Shown one piece after another: positions 54,401-63,100 of a DNA stretch of 64,000 bases (position 1 is the stretch's first letter; every line of letters starts with the position of its first letter). This DNA is from Paenibacillus sp. W2I17 (GTDB taxonomy: Bacteria; Bacillota; Bacilli; Paenibacillales; Paenibacillaceae). Where the stretch lies: NCBI RefSeq assembly GCF_030815985.1, contig NZ_JAUSXM010000001.1, forward strand, positions 2,604,001-2,668,000, written 5' to 3'. The notes under the pieces were generated by a model that was given only the letters and a program-made list of their open reading frames with translations, had not been told where the DNA came from and searched no databases. The translations under genes and the position numbers were made by a program.

Positions 54401-54655
54401 GGTGTTATAAACCCTTATGTGAGAGGTGACATATTAAATGGATGGCGACCCGAGGCCTGACTGGCAGCCGAATTCCGACAAACTGCATAGAGAATTGACA
54501 TCAGCATGCCGGCAGCGGGACGTGACTTCCGTTTGATTATATAGTGAACGCAGCCCTGATCTCCAGGCTCCGCTGCCGACCGGCTGATTTGTTCTTTTTG
54601 CGCCCATAATGATAATATCCGCCAAGTTGGCGGGTGCAGAAGGAGTAGATTAACG
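54401..54655 (+). promoter_or_regulatory. Long structured leader of corA, candidate metal-responsive RNA
   Basis: Nested pairings are visible: CAGCCG (54465-54470) with CGGCTG (54581-54586) around GGCAGCGG (54511-54518) with CCGCTGCC (54570-54577). The outer stem is followed by the T-rich tract at 54588-54599, as in an intrinsic terminator. A further hairpin, CCGCCAAGTTGGCGG (54619-54633), sits just before the ribosome site. I could not match the known M-box (ykoK), NiCo or yybP-ykoY cores by eye. Confidence 0.5.
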
Positions 54656-55591
54656 ATGAAAATCCGGTTGGTAAACAACGGTGTATTTATTCCGGTGGAC
54701 GACATTCAGCAGGCGCTGACTCCACCAGCGGAAGGATTTTACTGGATTGATGCAGACGTAGACGATTTGGCGGTACTTCAGCCGCTGTTCTTGATGCATG
54801 ATCTGGCTGTGGAAGACTGTCTCAGTGACGAAGAACAACGTCCGAAGATTGAAATTTATGAGAACCATTATTTTATTGTGATTAATAGCATCCGTTTCGA
54901 TGATGAAGAGATATTTCTACGTGCGGTCAACTTATTCCTCGGCAGACATTTCATTATTAGTGTTACCAAGCAAAAGGTCAGCGAATTGCGCACACTGAAA
55001 CCAATCCTGTGGGAACAGGAAATCAGTACACCGGATCGTCTGCTGTATTTGCTGGTTGACTTGATTGTTGATAATTATTTCACCGTAGGTGACCGAATTG
55101 AAGCACGGATCGAGAAGCTTGAGGAAGACATTCTGATGCACACCAAAAAGTCACATCTGAATGAAATTATCGGGCTGCGCAGTGAGATTCTGTGGCTGAA
55201 AAAAGTGCTTGGACCTCAGAAAGAGGTCATTAACACCCTGAACAAAAAAGATCTGCGTCTCATCGATGATCAACTGCAAAAGTATTTCAGTGACATCTAT
55301 GAGAATGCTGTAAAAATATCTGAAACCTTTGAGACTTATCGCGACCTGATGGGCAACTTGCGAGAAGCCTACCAATCCAGTATTGCAAACCGGGCGAATG
55401 AGATCATGCGTGTATTTACCGCCATCACCACGGTCTTCATGCCGCTGACGGTCATTACCGGTATATACGGCATGAACTTTACGAATATGCCAGAGCTTAA
55501 TTGGAAATACAGCTATTTTGTTGTGATTGGCCTGATGGTTACTCTGGGCCTGAGCATGTTCTTCATTTTCCGCAAGAAAGACTGGGTATGA
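54656..55591 (+). CDS. corA: CorA-family magnesium/divalent cation channel
   Basis: 311 aa. The cytosolic domain (1-245) is followed by two C-terminal helices (about 252-272 and 286-305) with the selectivity motif Tyr-Gly-Met-Asn (ITGIYGMNFTNMPEL) between them. Pentameric channel for Mg2+, in some cases Co2+ or Ni2+. AGGAG lies about ten nt before the ATG. Monocistronic with a long leader and a strong terminator. Confidence 0.95.
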   Translation: MKIRLVNNGVFIPVDDIQQALTPPAEGFYWIDADVDDLAVLQPLFLMHDLAVEDCLSDEEQRPKIEIYENHYFIVINSIRFDDEEIFLRAVNLFLGRHFIISVTKQKVSELRTLKPILWEQEISTPDRLLYLLVDLIVDNYFTVGDRIEARIEKLEEDILMHTKKSHLNEIIGLRSEILWLKKVLGPQKEVINTLNKKDLRLIDDQLQKYFSDIYENAVKISETFETYRDLMGNLREAYQSSIANRANEIMRVFTAITTVFMPLTVITGIYGMNFTNMPELNWKYSYFVVIGLMVTLGLSMFFIFRKKDWV

Positions 55592-55607
55592 ACTCGTATG
55601 AAATAAC

Positions 55608-55648
55608 AAAGACGAAGCGTTCCTCCGGGAGAAACGCCTCGTCTTTTT
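55608..55648. terminator. Bidirectional terminator, corA / HRDC gene
   Basis: AAAGACGAAGCGTT (55608-55621) pairs with AACGCCTCGTCTTT (55633-55646) with one mismatch; six T residues on the plus strand, and a T-rich tract on the minus strand. Confidence 0.9.
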
Positions 55649-55661
55649 TCATTTCTGATCA

Positions 55662-56663
55662 TTAACCAACATTCTTCTCTGTCTCTGCGTGCCGACGAAA
55701 ACGGATTCGAATCATGCGCAGTCTTTCATAGACCTGCTCCAGACTTCCTCCATCGGGTTTCTCTCCTCCATACACCTTATGTAATACTGGCTTCAGGAAC
55801 GTATCTCCCAGCTCCTCATACGCACTCCATACGGCCTCTTGTTCGTTCTCTGGCATCACTGCCAGCTCCACATCAAGAAGACAATCGGTGTCATAACCTT
55901 CGTGATCCAGTGCCTCTAACAGCTCAACCAACTCGCGTCGGGATAATCCGGATCGATTAACAATCTCCTCTAACGTATACCCTTTCTTCATGCCTTCAAG
56001 CACTTGCTTGCGCGTGGTGAACTTATCAAGTTCCTGCTTATACTTCTGCTCTCTCTGCTTGTATAACCAACTCTCATACTCTTCTTCCTTCAGCGCCGTG
56101 TATACCCAGTCCAGCGGGAATGTCGTTGAACGCTCCAACCCGTTTGTAATCTCCATCCATTCCGTACCATACTCAGTTGCTTTGCTCTCTCCTACGCCCG
56201 GCAGTTGCATCAGTTCATCCAGCGATTGCGGAACAAAGGCACTGATCAAACGCAACAGACGATTTGTTGCAATAAAATACGGTGCCTTCCGGTCAGACAC
56301 AGCTCTCTTCCTGCGCCATGTGCACAGATCCGTATATAATTGCTCATTGCCGTATAACTCACTGTAACAATGGAGCCGTTGTCCACCATAACTGCGTGAC
56401 TTCAGATCATCGTTCTCATGAAATAACCCCTGCAACTGCGGTCGGTACCCCTCACTCATCTGTATGGCGAGCTGATGACGGTAAATATGAAGCAGCTCCT
56501 CCCAAGAAGTCCCTTCATACCAGATGCTGTCCTCACGCTCTCCTTCCTCGTAGCGACTCCATCCCAGCTGCCAACTATCTTCCTCTTCCCCAATCCATAG
56601 CTGTGCATACTCTGCATTCTGATCTGACATTTTGGACAATCTGTTCATGAAAATGACTTCCAT
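55662..56663 (-). CDS. HRDC domain protein
   Basis: 333 aa. An N-terminal segment with several Trp residues (WIGEEEDSWQLGWSRYEEG) is followed by an HRDC domain at about 130-205 (APYFIATNRLLRLI, ELMQLPGVGESKATEYG). A helical region after it ends in a helix-turn-helix-like stretch (YTLEEIVNRSGLSRRELVELL, about 233-253). HRDC domains bind nucleic acid in RecQ helicases and RNase D. No helicase or nuclease motif is visible here. GGGAGG precedes the ATG. Role in DNA handling is likely, but undefined. Confidence 0.8.
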   Translation of the reverse strand: MEVIFMNRLSKMSDQNAEYAQLWIGEEEDSWQLGWSRYEEGEREDSIWYEGTSWEELLHIYRHQLAIQMSEGYRPQLQGLFHENDDLKSRSYGGQRLHCYSELYGNEQLYTDLCTWRRKRAVSDRKAPYFIATNRLLRLISAFVPQSLDELMQLPGVGESKATEYGTEWMEITNGLERSTTFPLDWVYTALKEEEYESWLYKQREQKYKQELDKFTTRKQVLEGMKKGYTLEEIVNRSGLSRRELVELLEALDHEGYDTDCLLDVELAVMPENEQEAVWSAYEELGDTFLKPVLHKVYGGEKPDGGSLEQVYERLRMIRIRFRRHAETEKNVG

Positions 56664-56727
56664 TTTCTATTCCCTCCCTTTAACATTTCAGCCTATACGG
56701 GTTAGTTACGCTACCTACAGGCAGCAC

Positions 56728-56767
56728 AAAAAAACACCCCTCCTGCAAAATCCATGCAAGAGAGGTG
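56728..56767 (-). terminator. Terminator of the fructokinase gene
   Basis: CACCCCTCCTGCA (56735-56747) pairs with TGCAAGAGAGGTG (56755-56767) with mismatches; seven T residues follow on the minus strand. Confidence 0.8.
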
Positions 56768-56840
56768 CTTCCTCATTAACCGTACTATGCTGTTGCCCAT
56801 ATCATACCACAATGGTAAAATTCGTCAATCCCTTAATGAC

Positions 56841-57719
56841 CTATTTATTCAATGCCAACTTGGCAAGCGCCAGCGAACCACACAGACCCGCATTGTCTCC
56901 AAGTCCTGGTGACACAACATACTGGTCAATGTCGGATTGAAGCGCCGGATGCTGAACGTACCCTGCCAGCAACTCCTGCAGTTTGCTACGCACCATCGGG
57001 AACAAATGCTCCTGCTTCATTACTCCGCCACCCATGACGATTTTCTGCGGAGAGAGAATCAGAACATAATTCATCAGTGCATGCGCTAGGTAATGCGCTT
57101 CGATCTCCCAAGCTTTATGATCTGCAGGCAGTTCATAAGCCGGTTGCTCCCAACGTTTGTTAATGGCTGGTCCTGCTGCAAGACCTTCGAGGCAGTCACC
57201 ATGATACGGACAGAAACCTTCGTATGTATCCTCCGGATGTCTGCGTACAATGATATGTCCCATCTCAGGATGTGACAATCCATGGACCATTTTACCGCCA
57301 ACCACAGCGCCAGCACCAATGCCTGTACCCACAGTGATATACAGACAGCTCTCAAGACCTTGTGCAGCGCCCCAGGTTGCTTCTCCAAGTGCTGCACCAT
57401 TCACATCCGTATCAAATGTCATCGGTACATCAAAATGCTCCTTGAGCTTGCCAATCACGTTATACTGTCCCCAATGTGGTTTCGGTGTTGTTGTGATATA
57501 ACCATATGTTGGGCTTCCTTCAATCGGATCAATCGGACCGAATGAACCTACACCCAGAGCTTCAATGCCTTTGCCTTCAAAAAATGAAATCACTTGAGCC
57601 ATTGTCTCTTCCGGTGTTGTTGTTGGAAAACTTACGCGTTCCAGAACTTCTCCGTTTTCTGTGCCAATACCACATACAAATTTGGTTCCGCCTGCTTCAA
57701 TTGCGCCTAAGATCGTCAT
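56841..57719 (-). CDS. ROK-family fructokinase
   Basis: 292-aa ROK sugar kinase resembling B. subtilis GmuE (YdhR) and ScrK fructokinases. ATP loop GAIEAGGTKFVCG at the start, catalytic Asp in DTDVNGAALGE, and the zinc site with His and Cys in HPEDTYEGFCPYHGDCLEG, followed by GPAI. Substrate is fructose or possibly mannose. The ATG at 57719 with GGGAG ten nt upstream is preferred over a GTG nine bases earlier. Separate unit with its own terminator. Confidence 0.92.
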   Translation of the reverse strand: MTILGAIEAGGTKFVCGIGTENGEVLERVSFPTTTPEETMAQVISFFEGKGIEALGVGSFGPIDPIEGSPTYGYITTTPKPHWGQYNVIGKLKEHFDVPMTFDTDVNGAALGEATWGAAQGLESCLYITVGTGIGAGAVVGGKMVHGLSHPEMGHIIVRRHPEDTYEGFCPYHGDCLEGLAAGPAINKRWEQPAYELPADHKAWEIEAHYLAHALMNYVLILSPQKIVMGGGVMKQEHLFPMVRSKLQELLAGYVQHPALQSDIDQYVVSPGLGDNAGLCGSLALAKLALNK

Positions 57720-57791
57720 GTTAGTCACACTCCCAAGTTAGTTTAAAAAGGAATTTGGATTACTTTACTTGATGACACAATAATTACCCTG

Positions 57792-58478
57792 CTACTTGTT
57801 CTCCAGCTTGGACAATCGTTTCATTAATGTTTGCCTCCAGCTGTCTGACAGCGCAGGAATGGCCAGCAACGCCTGAATACCTTCGACATTTTCTTTCCCC
57901 TGATGCATAATTCGATTGGCTTCAAGAACCGTCATTGAGGCTGGATCGGTGCTGATCCGTCGAAATATCGATGAAGGCCCTACCTCACCTTCTTGCAGTA
58001 CACGAAAGTAAAAGCCGGTATATCCACTCTCCTGAAAATAAACAGGCAGCTCCTTATAGTCATACCTCGCACCCAGCTTGAAGCAAGGTTGTCTGGGCTG
58101 ACTGACCTGCACTGTGGCTTCGCCCAACTCGTACACATCACCAATCCGGACATCTTCTTCGGCACAGCCTTCAACCGTCAGATTTTCTCCACAAGCTCCC
58201 CAATCCAGCTTGCGATCCATCAGTTGTTCCAGCGCCGGATAACGACTGTAATCGTATACACAAACGGCTTTGTCAGGTCCGCCATGATGCACCAGATCCG
58301 CCTGCGCGTCCCCTGTCATTCCAGTGAATGACAGGAAAACCGCGTCGGATACAGGATGTTTCACAATGCCGCTCAGCACTTCACGCTTCTGCCCAGGGAG
58401 CGGCTGCGGCAGTCCTACATTAATGGCCAGAACAGCTGTATTGCCCTCCCCTGGCTTTCGATCAGATTTGAGTGTCAT
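57792..58478 (-). CDS. MOSC domain protein, YiiM-like
   Basis: 228 aa. MOSC domain at about 30-165, with the sulfur-carrying Cys in GACGENLTVEG or PRQPCFKLG typical of YiiM, plus the C-terminal 3-alpha domain. E. coli YiiM uses molybdenum cofactor and takes part in detoxification of N-hydroxylated bases such as 6-N-hydroxylaminopurine. The ATG at 58478 has GGGAGG ten nt upstream. Confidence 0.9.
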   Translation of the reverse strand: MTLKSDRKPGEGNTAVLAINVGLPQPLPGQKREVLSGIVKHPVSDAVFLSFTGMTGDAQADLVHHGGPDKAVCVYDYSRYPALEQLMDRKLDWGACGENLTVEGCAEEDVRIGDVYELGEATVQVSQPRQPCFKLGARYDYKELPVYFQESGYTGFYFRVLQEGEVGPSSIFRRISTDPASMTVLEANRIMHQGKENVEGIQALLAIPALSDSWRQTLMKRLSKLENK

Positions 58479-58507
58479 TTGCGTCATACCTCCCATAATA
58501 CTTTCTT

Positions 58508-59614
58508 TTAACGCACAGAGCCGCCAAATACGAGTGTATTACTCAATAGCCGACCTGGAGAAGTCAGCATTTTGCCCCCGGCATACATACCCGAGGAAGC
58601 ACCACCATCCAAATTCATGGCCTGTTTGGCACCAAGCTTCTGCATCACCGCTGCCCACTCCTTGATTGTTGCTCCGGAAACGGTAGCCAGCATAACAGAA
58701 CCGTCCGCCATGATCGCAATACCACTTCTGGCTCCGGAAGCATTAAGAATCTTGGCATCTTTGAAACCTTCGCTCGTCGGATTTACAGCTACCTTGCCGT
58801 CTTTCACCAGACGGGGTCCTGCTCCCACAGCTGTCACTACATCTTGCCAAGGGATCTCTTTGCCTGCTGCATTCGTATACTTATAATTCATTTCTACGGT
58901 CGAACCAACGGTGAAACGGTCCGAAGAAGACTTCTGATTACCTGTGAAGACCAATACCGAGCCATTCTTAGGAATCGCTACATTGGTATTGGGCACTTTT
59001 TTGGTCACGATACCTTTTTCCATAACAACCGCAGTGCCACCTTTGAACCCGACTGTGGCACCTCGTTCAGGCGTATACAGCATTGTTATGCTCGCGTTCG
59101 CTGAAGGTGTTCGATTAATAAAGGTCGCATACCAACTGCGTGATTTACCTTTTGTATCCGTTACTTTACCTGTCAAACTCACCTGAAGTGAATCCATGAT
59201 CGCCGAGCCGTCTTCCTTAAATCCGATGGATGTTCCGTATCTTCCAATATGTATGACCTTACCATTTGCTATTAACATACCGTATGGATCTGGTGCTCCG
59301 TTATATGCTTCAAAAAACGCTCCGTTAATGGCTGCTTGCGCACCATAGGCTTTCACAATCGATGGCAATGTTGCCGTCTGGCCAACTTGCTTCTTCGCGA
59401 GTCCCACGGTAACCGGTGTTCCCTTTGGAATCGAAACGGTCTGTACGGTAAAATTACGTCCTGCTGCTTTTACTTTCTGTACTTTGGTACTAATTGCTGC
59501 TTTGGCATCCACTGTCTGTGGTGCACTTACTGCTCCCGAAAGAATTACGGGCAAGGCCAGGACGAGGGCCATAGCCCCTGTCCACCACTTTTTCCCTGTT
59601 CGTACGTTCTTCAT
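58508..59614 (-). CDS. Secreted phosphodiester glycosidase (NAGPA) domain protein
   Basis: 368 aa. A clear signal peptide (basic start, hydrophobic 12-30, cleavage near VDA) is followed by the NAGPA/DUF2233 domain across about 85-366: QAAINGAFFEAYNG, SGARSGIAIMADG and the C-terminal MNLDGGASSGM. It is a paralogue in fold of the protein at 4948-6012, but soluble or wall-bound. The ATG at 59614 has AGGGTGA just before. It follows the exonuclease gene by five bases, probably by chance of compact layout. Confidence 0.87.
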   Translation of the reverse strand: MKNVRTGKKWWTGAMALVLALPVILSGAVSAPQTVDAKAAISTKVQKVKAAGRNFTVQTVSIPKGTPVTVGLAKKQVGQTATLPSIVKAYGAQAAINGAFFEAYNGAPDPYGMLIANGKVIHIGRYGTSIGFKEDGSAIMDSLQVSLTGKVTDTKGKSRSWYATFINRTPSANASITMLYTPERGATVGFKGGTAVVMEKGIVTKKVPNTNVAIPKNGSVLVFTGNQKSSSDRFTVGSTVEMNYKYTNAAGKEIPWQDVVTAVGAGPRLVKDGKVAVNPTSEGFKDAKILNASGARSGIAIMADGSVMLATVSGATIKEWAAVMQKLGAKQAMNLDGGASSGMYAGGKMLTSPGRLLSNTLVFGGSVR

Positions 59615-59619
59615 GTTGC

Positions 59620-60513
59620 TCACCCTATTGCCACTCCCATCCAAGAGCCAAGGCTCTTCATCTCAAGTTGTTCAAACTTGTCCATCACCATATCCGGATC
59701 AAGACGCAATTCACAGATATCCAGCGCACAGGCAACCGGAACAGCACAATGAATCTCTGCCAGTTTGCGGGACAGATGAAGCATGTCCAGATCATTCTCA
59801 ATCTTGTTACGCACCGAAGGGGTCAGTTTATCCATGTTGCTCAAAATCCCTTCAATGGAGCCGTATTCCTGTACAAGCTTCAACGCTGTTTTCTCACCAA
59901 TTCCCCGTACTCCCGGATAATTGTCGCTGGCATCTCCCATCAGACCCTTCATGTCAATCACTTGACGAGGTGTCAGTTGTTTCTCTGCCATGAGCGTTTC
60001 AGGGTTGTACACCATGTAGTTGCCATGGCCTTTTTTCATAATAATGATACTTGTGCGGTCATTGATCAGTTGCAACATGTCGTGGTCACCCGTCAGTACC
60101 ATAACATTCATATCGGTCTCTTCGGTATAATACTTCGCAAGTGTCCCGATACAATCGTCGGCTTCGAATCCTTGTGCACCTATATTCGGAATACCCAGGC
60201 TATCCATGACTTCACGAATCAGGGAAAACTGGGGAATCAGGTCATCCGGAGCTTCGGCCCGGTTGCCTTTGTAGGCTGCATATTCTTCACCGCGGAACGT
60301 CTTACCGCCCATATCCCAACAACATACGACATGACTTGGCCCAAAAGTCTGAACCGCATCCCAGAAATAACGGATAAATCCGTAGACTGCGTTGGTAGGC
60401 ACTCCTGCCTTTGTACGTCTGATATATCCGCTTGCAGATGTCGCATAAAAAGCACGGAACAACACCGCCATACCGTCTACCAGCAACAAAGTAGGTTCAT
60501 TACGTTGATTCAC
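59620..60513 (-). CDS. 5'-3' exonuclease (PolI N-terminal type, YpcP-like)
   Basis: 297 aa, FEN-like 5'-nuclease without polymerase. Metal-binding acidic residues appear in LLVDGMAVLFRAFYA, CWDMGGKTFR, GFEADDCIGTLA, LTGDHDMLQL and GLMGDASDNYPGV; the helix-hairpin-helix GIGEKTALKLV follows. Acts in removal of RNA primers or flaps. B. subtilis YpcP has the same size. The GTG at 60513 with AGGAGAG upstream gives the family length; a longer frame from 60633 has no site. Confidence 0.93.
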   Translation of the reverse strand: MNQRNEPTLLLVDGMAVLFRAFYATSASGYIRRTKAGVPTNAVYGFIRYFWDAVQTFGPSHVVCCWDMGGKTFRGEEYAAYKGNRAEAPDDLIPQFSLIREVMDSLGIPNIGAQGFEADDCIGTLAKYYTEETDMNVMVLTGDHDMLQLINDRTSIIIMKKGHGNYMVYNPETLMAEKQLTPRQVIDMKGLMGDASDNYPGVRGIGEKTALKLVQEYGSIEGILSNMDKLTPSVRNKIENDLDMLHLSRKLAEIHCAVPVACALDICELRLDPDMVMDKFEQLEMKSLGSWMGVAIG

Positions 60514-60604
60514 TTGAATTTGTTCTCTCCTATCTAAATCTAGCATATAAAATACGAAACTAATTCTATCATTATAGCATAGTTCCGCCAACCATCGTTC
60601 AGCC

Positions 60605-60636
60605 AAAAAAGCCCTGAATTTTGAACAATTCAAGGC
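60605..60636 (-). terminator. Terminator of the ArsC/Spx-family gene
   Basis: GCCCTGAATTTTG (60611-60623) pairs with the segment to 60636 (CAATTCAAGGC) with small mismatches; six T residues follow on the minus strand. Confidence 0.85.
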
Positions 60637-60651
60637 TGATATTCAGCGCGT

Positions 60652-61017
60652 TTATGCGTTATTCCATTCCTGCTCGTACGTTTCTTCCTTGAATCCAACC
60701 GTTACCTTTTCTCCATCCGTAACGATCGGACGTTTGATCAGACGACCATTGGAAGCCAACAAACGAATCTGTTCATCAGCAGACATGCCCGGAAGCTTGT
60801 CCTTCAATTGTTGTTCTTTGTATACTTCCCCACTCGTATTAAAGAACTTCTTTACTTCCAGTCCACTCTTTTGGATGAGTTCTGTTAGTTCAGATTCTGA
60901 CGGCGGTGAGTCAAAAATAGGGATTAACTCCAGCTCATGTCCTTGAGCTTCAAGCCATTTTACAGCTTTGCGGCATGTGCCGCATTTGGCATATTGATAT
61001 ACTTTTAAGTTACTCAT
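60652..61017 (-). CDS. ArsC/Spx-family thioredoxin-fold protein
   Basis: 121 aa, arsenate reductase-like family, closest in look to B. subtilis YusI and Spx/MgsR. Redox motif Cys12-Gly-Thr-Cys15 (KCGTCRKA), and the family strand NGRLIKRPIV near residue 88. Without the arsenate-specific loop, arsenate reduction is unproven; Spx-like regulation is also possible, but the C-terminal RNA-polymerase-contact features cannot be judged. The ATG at 61017 has AGGAGG ten nt upstream. Confidence 0.88.
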   Translation of the reverse strand: MSNLKVYQYAKCGTCRKAVKWLEAQGHELELIPIFDSPPSESELTELIQKSGLEVKKFFNTSGEVYKEQQLKDKLPGMSADEQIRLLASNGRLIKRPIVTDGEKVTVGFKEETYEQEWNNA

Positions 61018-61354
61018 GGTATGTGTTCCTCCTGTGGCTCCGGTTTCGACTTCTCGCTTCCCTTGGTTTGCTTCGCAAATCCAAAAGTCGCTCCAAATCG
61101 ATACCATCGCCATGTAATTTTTACTGACTTTTGCGAATGAGGATCAAAAACACACATTCGGCTATATTTTTTTGGATCAAAATCTTAAAAACTAAGAAAT
61201 CAAGTTTAAGAGCTAAGCCCTTAGAACCTTTAGGACTAATGAGCCTACAATCCTAAAGATTAGCCTACGGCATGCTGTTCGGGTGCATTAAGCATTCCTC
61301 ACAAGGGTAAGACAAACAGCGTTGAACTCCAAACAGGACAGGCCATGCAGGAAA
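61018..61354. other. Intergenic region with hairpins, no gene seen
   Basis: No coding frame is supported. Two pairings stand out: CTTTAGGA (61228-61235) with TCCTAAAG (61251-61258), and GCTGTT near 61273 with AACAGC near 61315. AGCCTAC occurs twice (near 61242 and 61262). It holds the promoter of the minus-strand ArsC/Spx-like gene and might hold a small RNA. Confidence 0.35.
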
Positions 61355-61392
61355 CTGCGATACGAGGTGCAGATCTAAGGGACTCGTCGCAG
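61355..61392 (-). terminator. Probable terminator of the rluA-type gene
   Basis: CTGCGATACGAG (61355-61366) pairs with CTCGTCGCAG (61383-61392) with one bulged base; on the minus strand TTTCC follows. The T run is short. Confidence 0.55.
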
Positions 61393-61396
61393 CTTC

Positions 61397-62380
61397 CTAC
61401 AATTCTTCTCTGGGAGCTGCCTCATCATTCAAACGCTTCTCAAGCGCGGCCATATCTGTTGGAAAAGGAGCCTGGAACGTTATGCGTTCCTGTAGAATTG
61501 GGTGTTCAAACGTCAGCTCACAAGCGTGTAATGCTTGGCGTTCGATCCAGCTGTCCCGTTCTTCCCGGACAACCATGGTCTGCTCATCGATCTCGTGCAC
61601 AGGTAGTGTCTTGTACATTCGATCACCGATCAATGGGCAACCGATGGACGTCATATGTACCCTGATCTGATGGGTTCTGCCACTTTCCAGCTTGAGACTT
61701 ATCGCACTGGCGCTGCCCCCTGACCAACGTGTTACGGTCGTGTACAACGTTCTTGCAGCGTAACCATCAGGTGTTACGATTCGGCGGTGTGGCTCTTCAG
61801 GATCGCGATCAATCGGGCCATCTACTGACCCCTGTTCCGGGACAGGGCTGCCGTGCACAAGTGCAATATATTTCTTATCCACTGTCCCTGCAATCATCTG
61901 TTCAGACACATGCTGATGCACATAAGGGTTCTTGGCTATTGCGAGCACACCGGACGTTTCCTGATCAAGTCGATGAATCGGTCTGAATCGGAAGCGCTCG
62001 CCCTTGGTTTTCCAGTAATGAACGACTCCATTTGCCAAAGTACCCGTGTAATGTCCATGTGTCGGATGAACGATGATGCCCGCATCCTTGTTGACAATAA
62101 GCAAGTGCTCGTCTTCATACAGAACGGTAAAGGGAATAGGCTCAGGCAAAATATCATCCGATTCCTCTTGCTCCATCCGAACTTCAACGACATCACCCGC
62201 AGCCACCTTGACGCTAATGTATACGCGCTCCCCATTTAACATGACGCCTTGTTCAGTCAGCTTGATTTTGGACAAAAGCTTACGCGACACCAGCAGCCGC
62301 CGCTGAAGCACGGTCTTCAGCAGCCAGCCATCTTCTTGTTCGGTCACCGTGTAGACAATCGGCGAATAATATTGGCTCAT
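61397..62380 (-). CDS. RluA-family rRNA/tRNA pseudouridine synthase
   Basis: 327 aa. S4-like N-terminal domain (about 15-75), then the RluA catalytic domain with Asp139 in HRLDQETSG, IALVHG and the C-terminal QIRVHMTSIGCPLIGD. B. subtilis has several such enzymes (RluD/YtzG-like YlyB, YjbO, YhcT); the site modified here cannot be named. The ATG overlaps the stop of the cobalamin adenosyltransferase gene by four bases. Confidence 0.92.
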   Translation of the reverse strand: MSQYYSPIVYTVTEQEDGWLLKTVLQRRLLVSRKLLSKIKLTEQGVMLNGERVYISVKVAAGDVVEVRMEQEESDDILPEPIPFTVLYEDEHLLIVNKDAGIIVHPTHGHYTGTLANGVVHYWKTKGERFRFRPIHRLDQETSGVLAIAKNPYVHQHVSEQMIAGTVDKKYIALVHGSPVPEQGSVDGPIDRDPEEPHRRIVTPDGYAARTLYTTVTRWSGGSASAISLKLESGRTHQIRVHMTSIGCPLIGDRMYKTLPVHEIDEQTMVVREERDSWIERQALHACELTFEHPILQERITFQAPFPTDMAALEKRLNDEAAPREEL

Positions 62381-62952
62381 TCTTTGCGGCGGAAGACTTT
62401 TTTGCTCCGCACATATTCAATATCCGCCACCTGTTGTCTCGCGTTGGCCGTCCGTGCAACCACGAAGAAATAATCAGATAGTCGGTTTAGATACCGTCGT
62501 ACAGACGGATTAATATCTGTATGTTGTCCAAGTGTTACCGTGCGACGCTCTGCGCGACGACATACAGTACGGCACACATGAAGAGCAGAAGACAGCTGAC
62601 TGCCACCTGGAATAATGAACCGTTCCACTTTTGGATTCTCTGCATCATACTGGTCGATCCATTGTTCCAGACGTGTGACCATTTCATCTCTCACCTTATA
62701 TTTGGTCTCACTAATCTTCACAAAGGCCAGATCCGACCCGCAATCAAACAGTTCCTGCTGAACTTCCAGAAGATGCTCACGCAGATCTTCAAATTCCCCT
62801 TGAGCAGAGTCAATAAGGCTGATCGCCTGGCCTACAAAACAGTTTAACTCATCAATCGTGCCATAAGCCTCAACTCGGTCATCATCCTTGATGACGCGTC
62901 CACCGATGACCGAAGTCTGTCCTTCGTCACCTGTTCGTGTATATATGCCCAT
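62377..62952 (-). CDS. Cob(I)alamin adenosyltransferase, PduO type
   Basis: 191 aa. The N-terminal TRTGDEGQTSVIGG and AYGTIDELNCFVGQ bind ATP, PGGSQLSSALHVCRTVCRRAER lies in the middle helix bundle, and VRRYLNRLSDYFFVVAR close to the end. It makes adenosylcobalamin from cob(I)alamin/cobinamide and ATP. It is cotranscribed with an RluA gene; a CobU-like gene lies about 850 nt upstream, so this is probably the edge of a cobalamin salvage region. Confidence 0.93.
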   Translation of the reverse strand: MGIYTRTGDEGQTSVIGGRVIKDDDRVEAYGTIDELNCFVGQAISLIDSAQGEFEDLREHLLEVQQELFDCGSDLAFVKISETKYKVRDEMVTRLEQWIDQYDAENPKVERFIIPGGSQLSSALHVCRTVCRRAERRTVTLGQHTDINPSVRRYLNRLSDYFFVVARTANARQQVADIEYVRSKKVFRRKE

Positions 62953-63100
62953 CGTTATCCCTCCAATTGGTAATATAATAATGAATACGGGAATGCCATT
63001 TTTTCAGAAACCCGTCTATCGCTTTACACGTATATAAGAATTGGTGTGCTCTGCCGAGTATACGACAAATCAAAGGAAACCAAAAGTAAAGGAGACGATT

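Noticed and set aside
54401..54655. M-box (ykoK) magnesium riboswitch
   Set aside because: Long leader before corA suggested it, but the conserved M-box segments could not be found by eye; kept as an unclassified leader.
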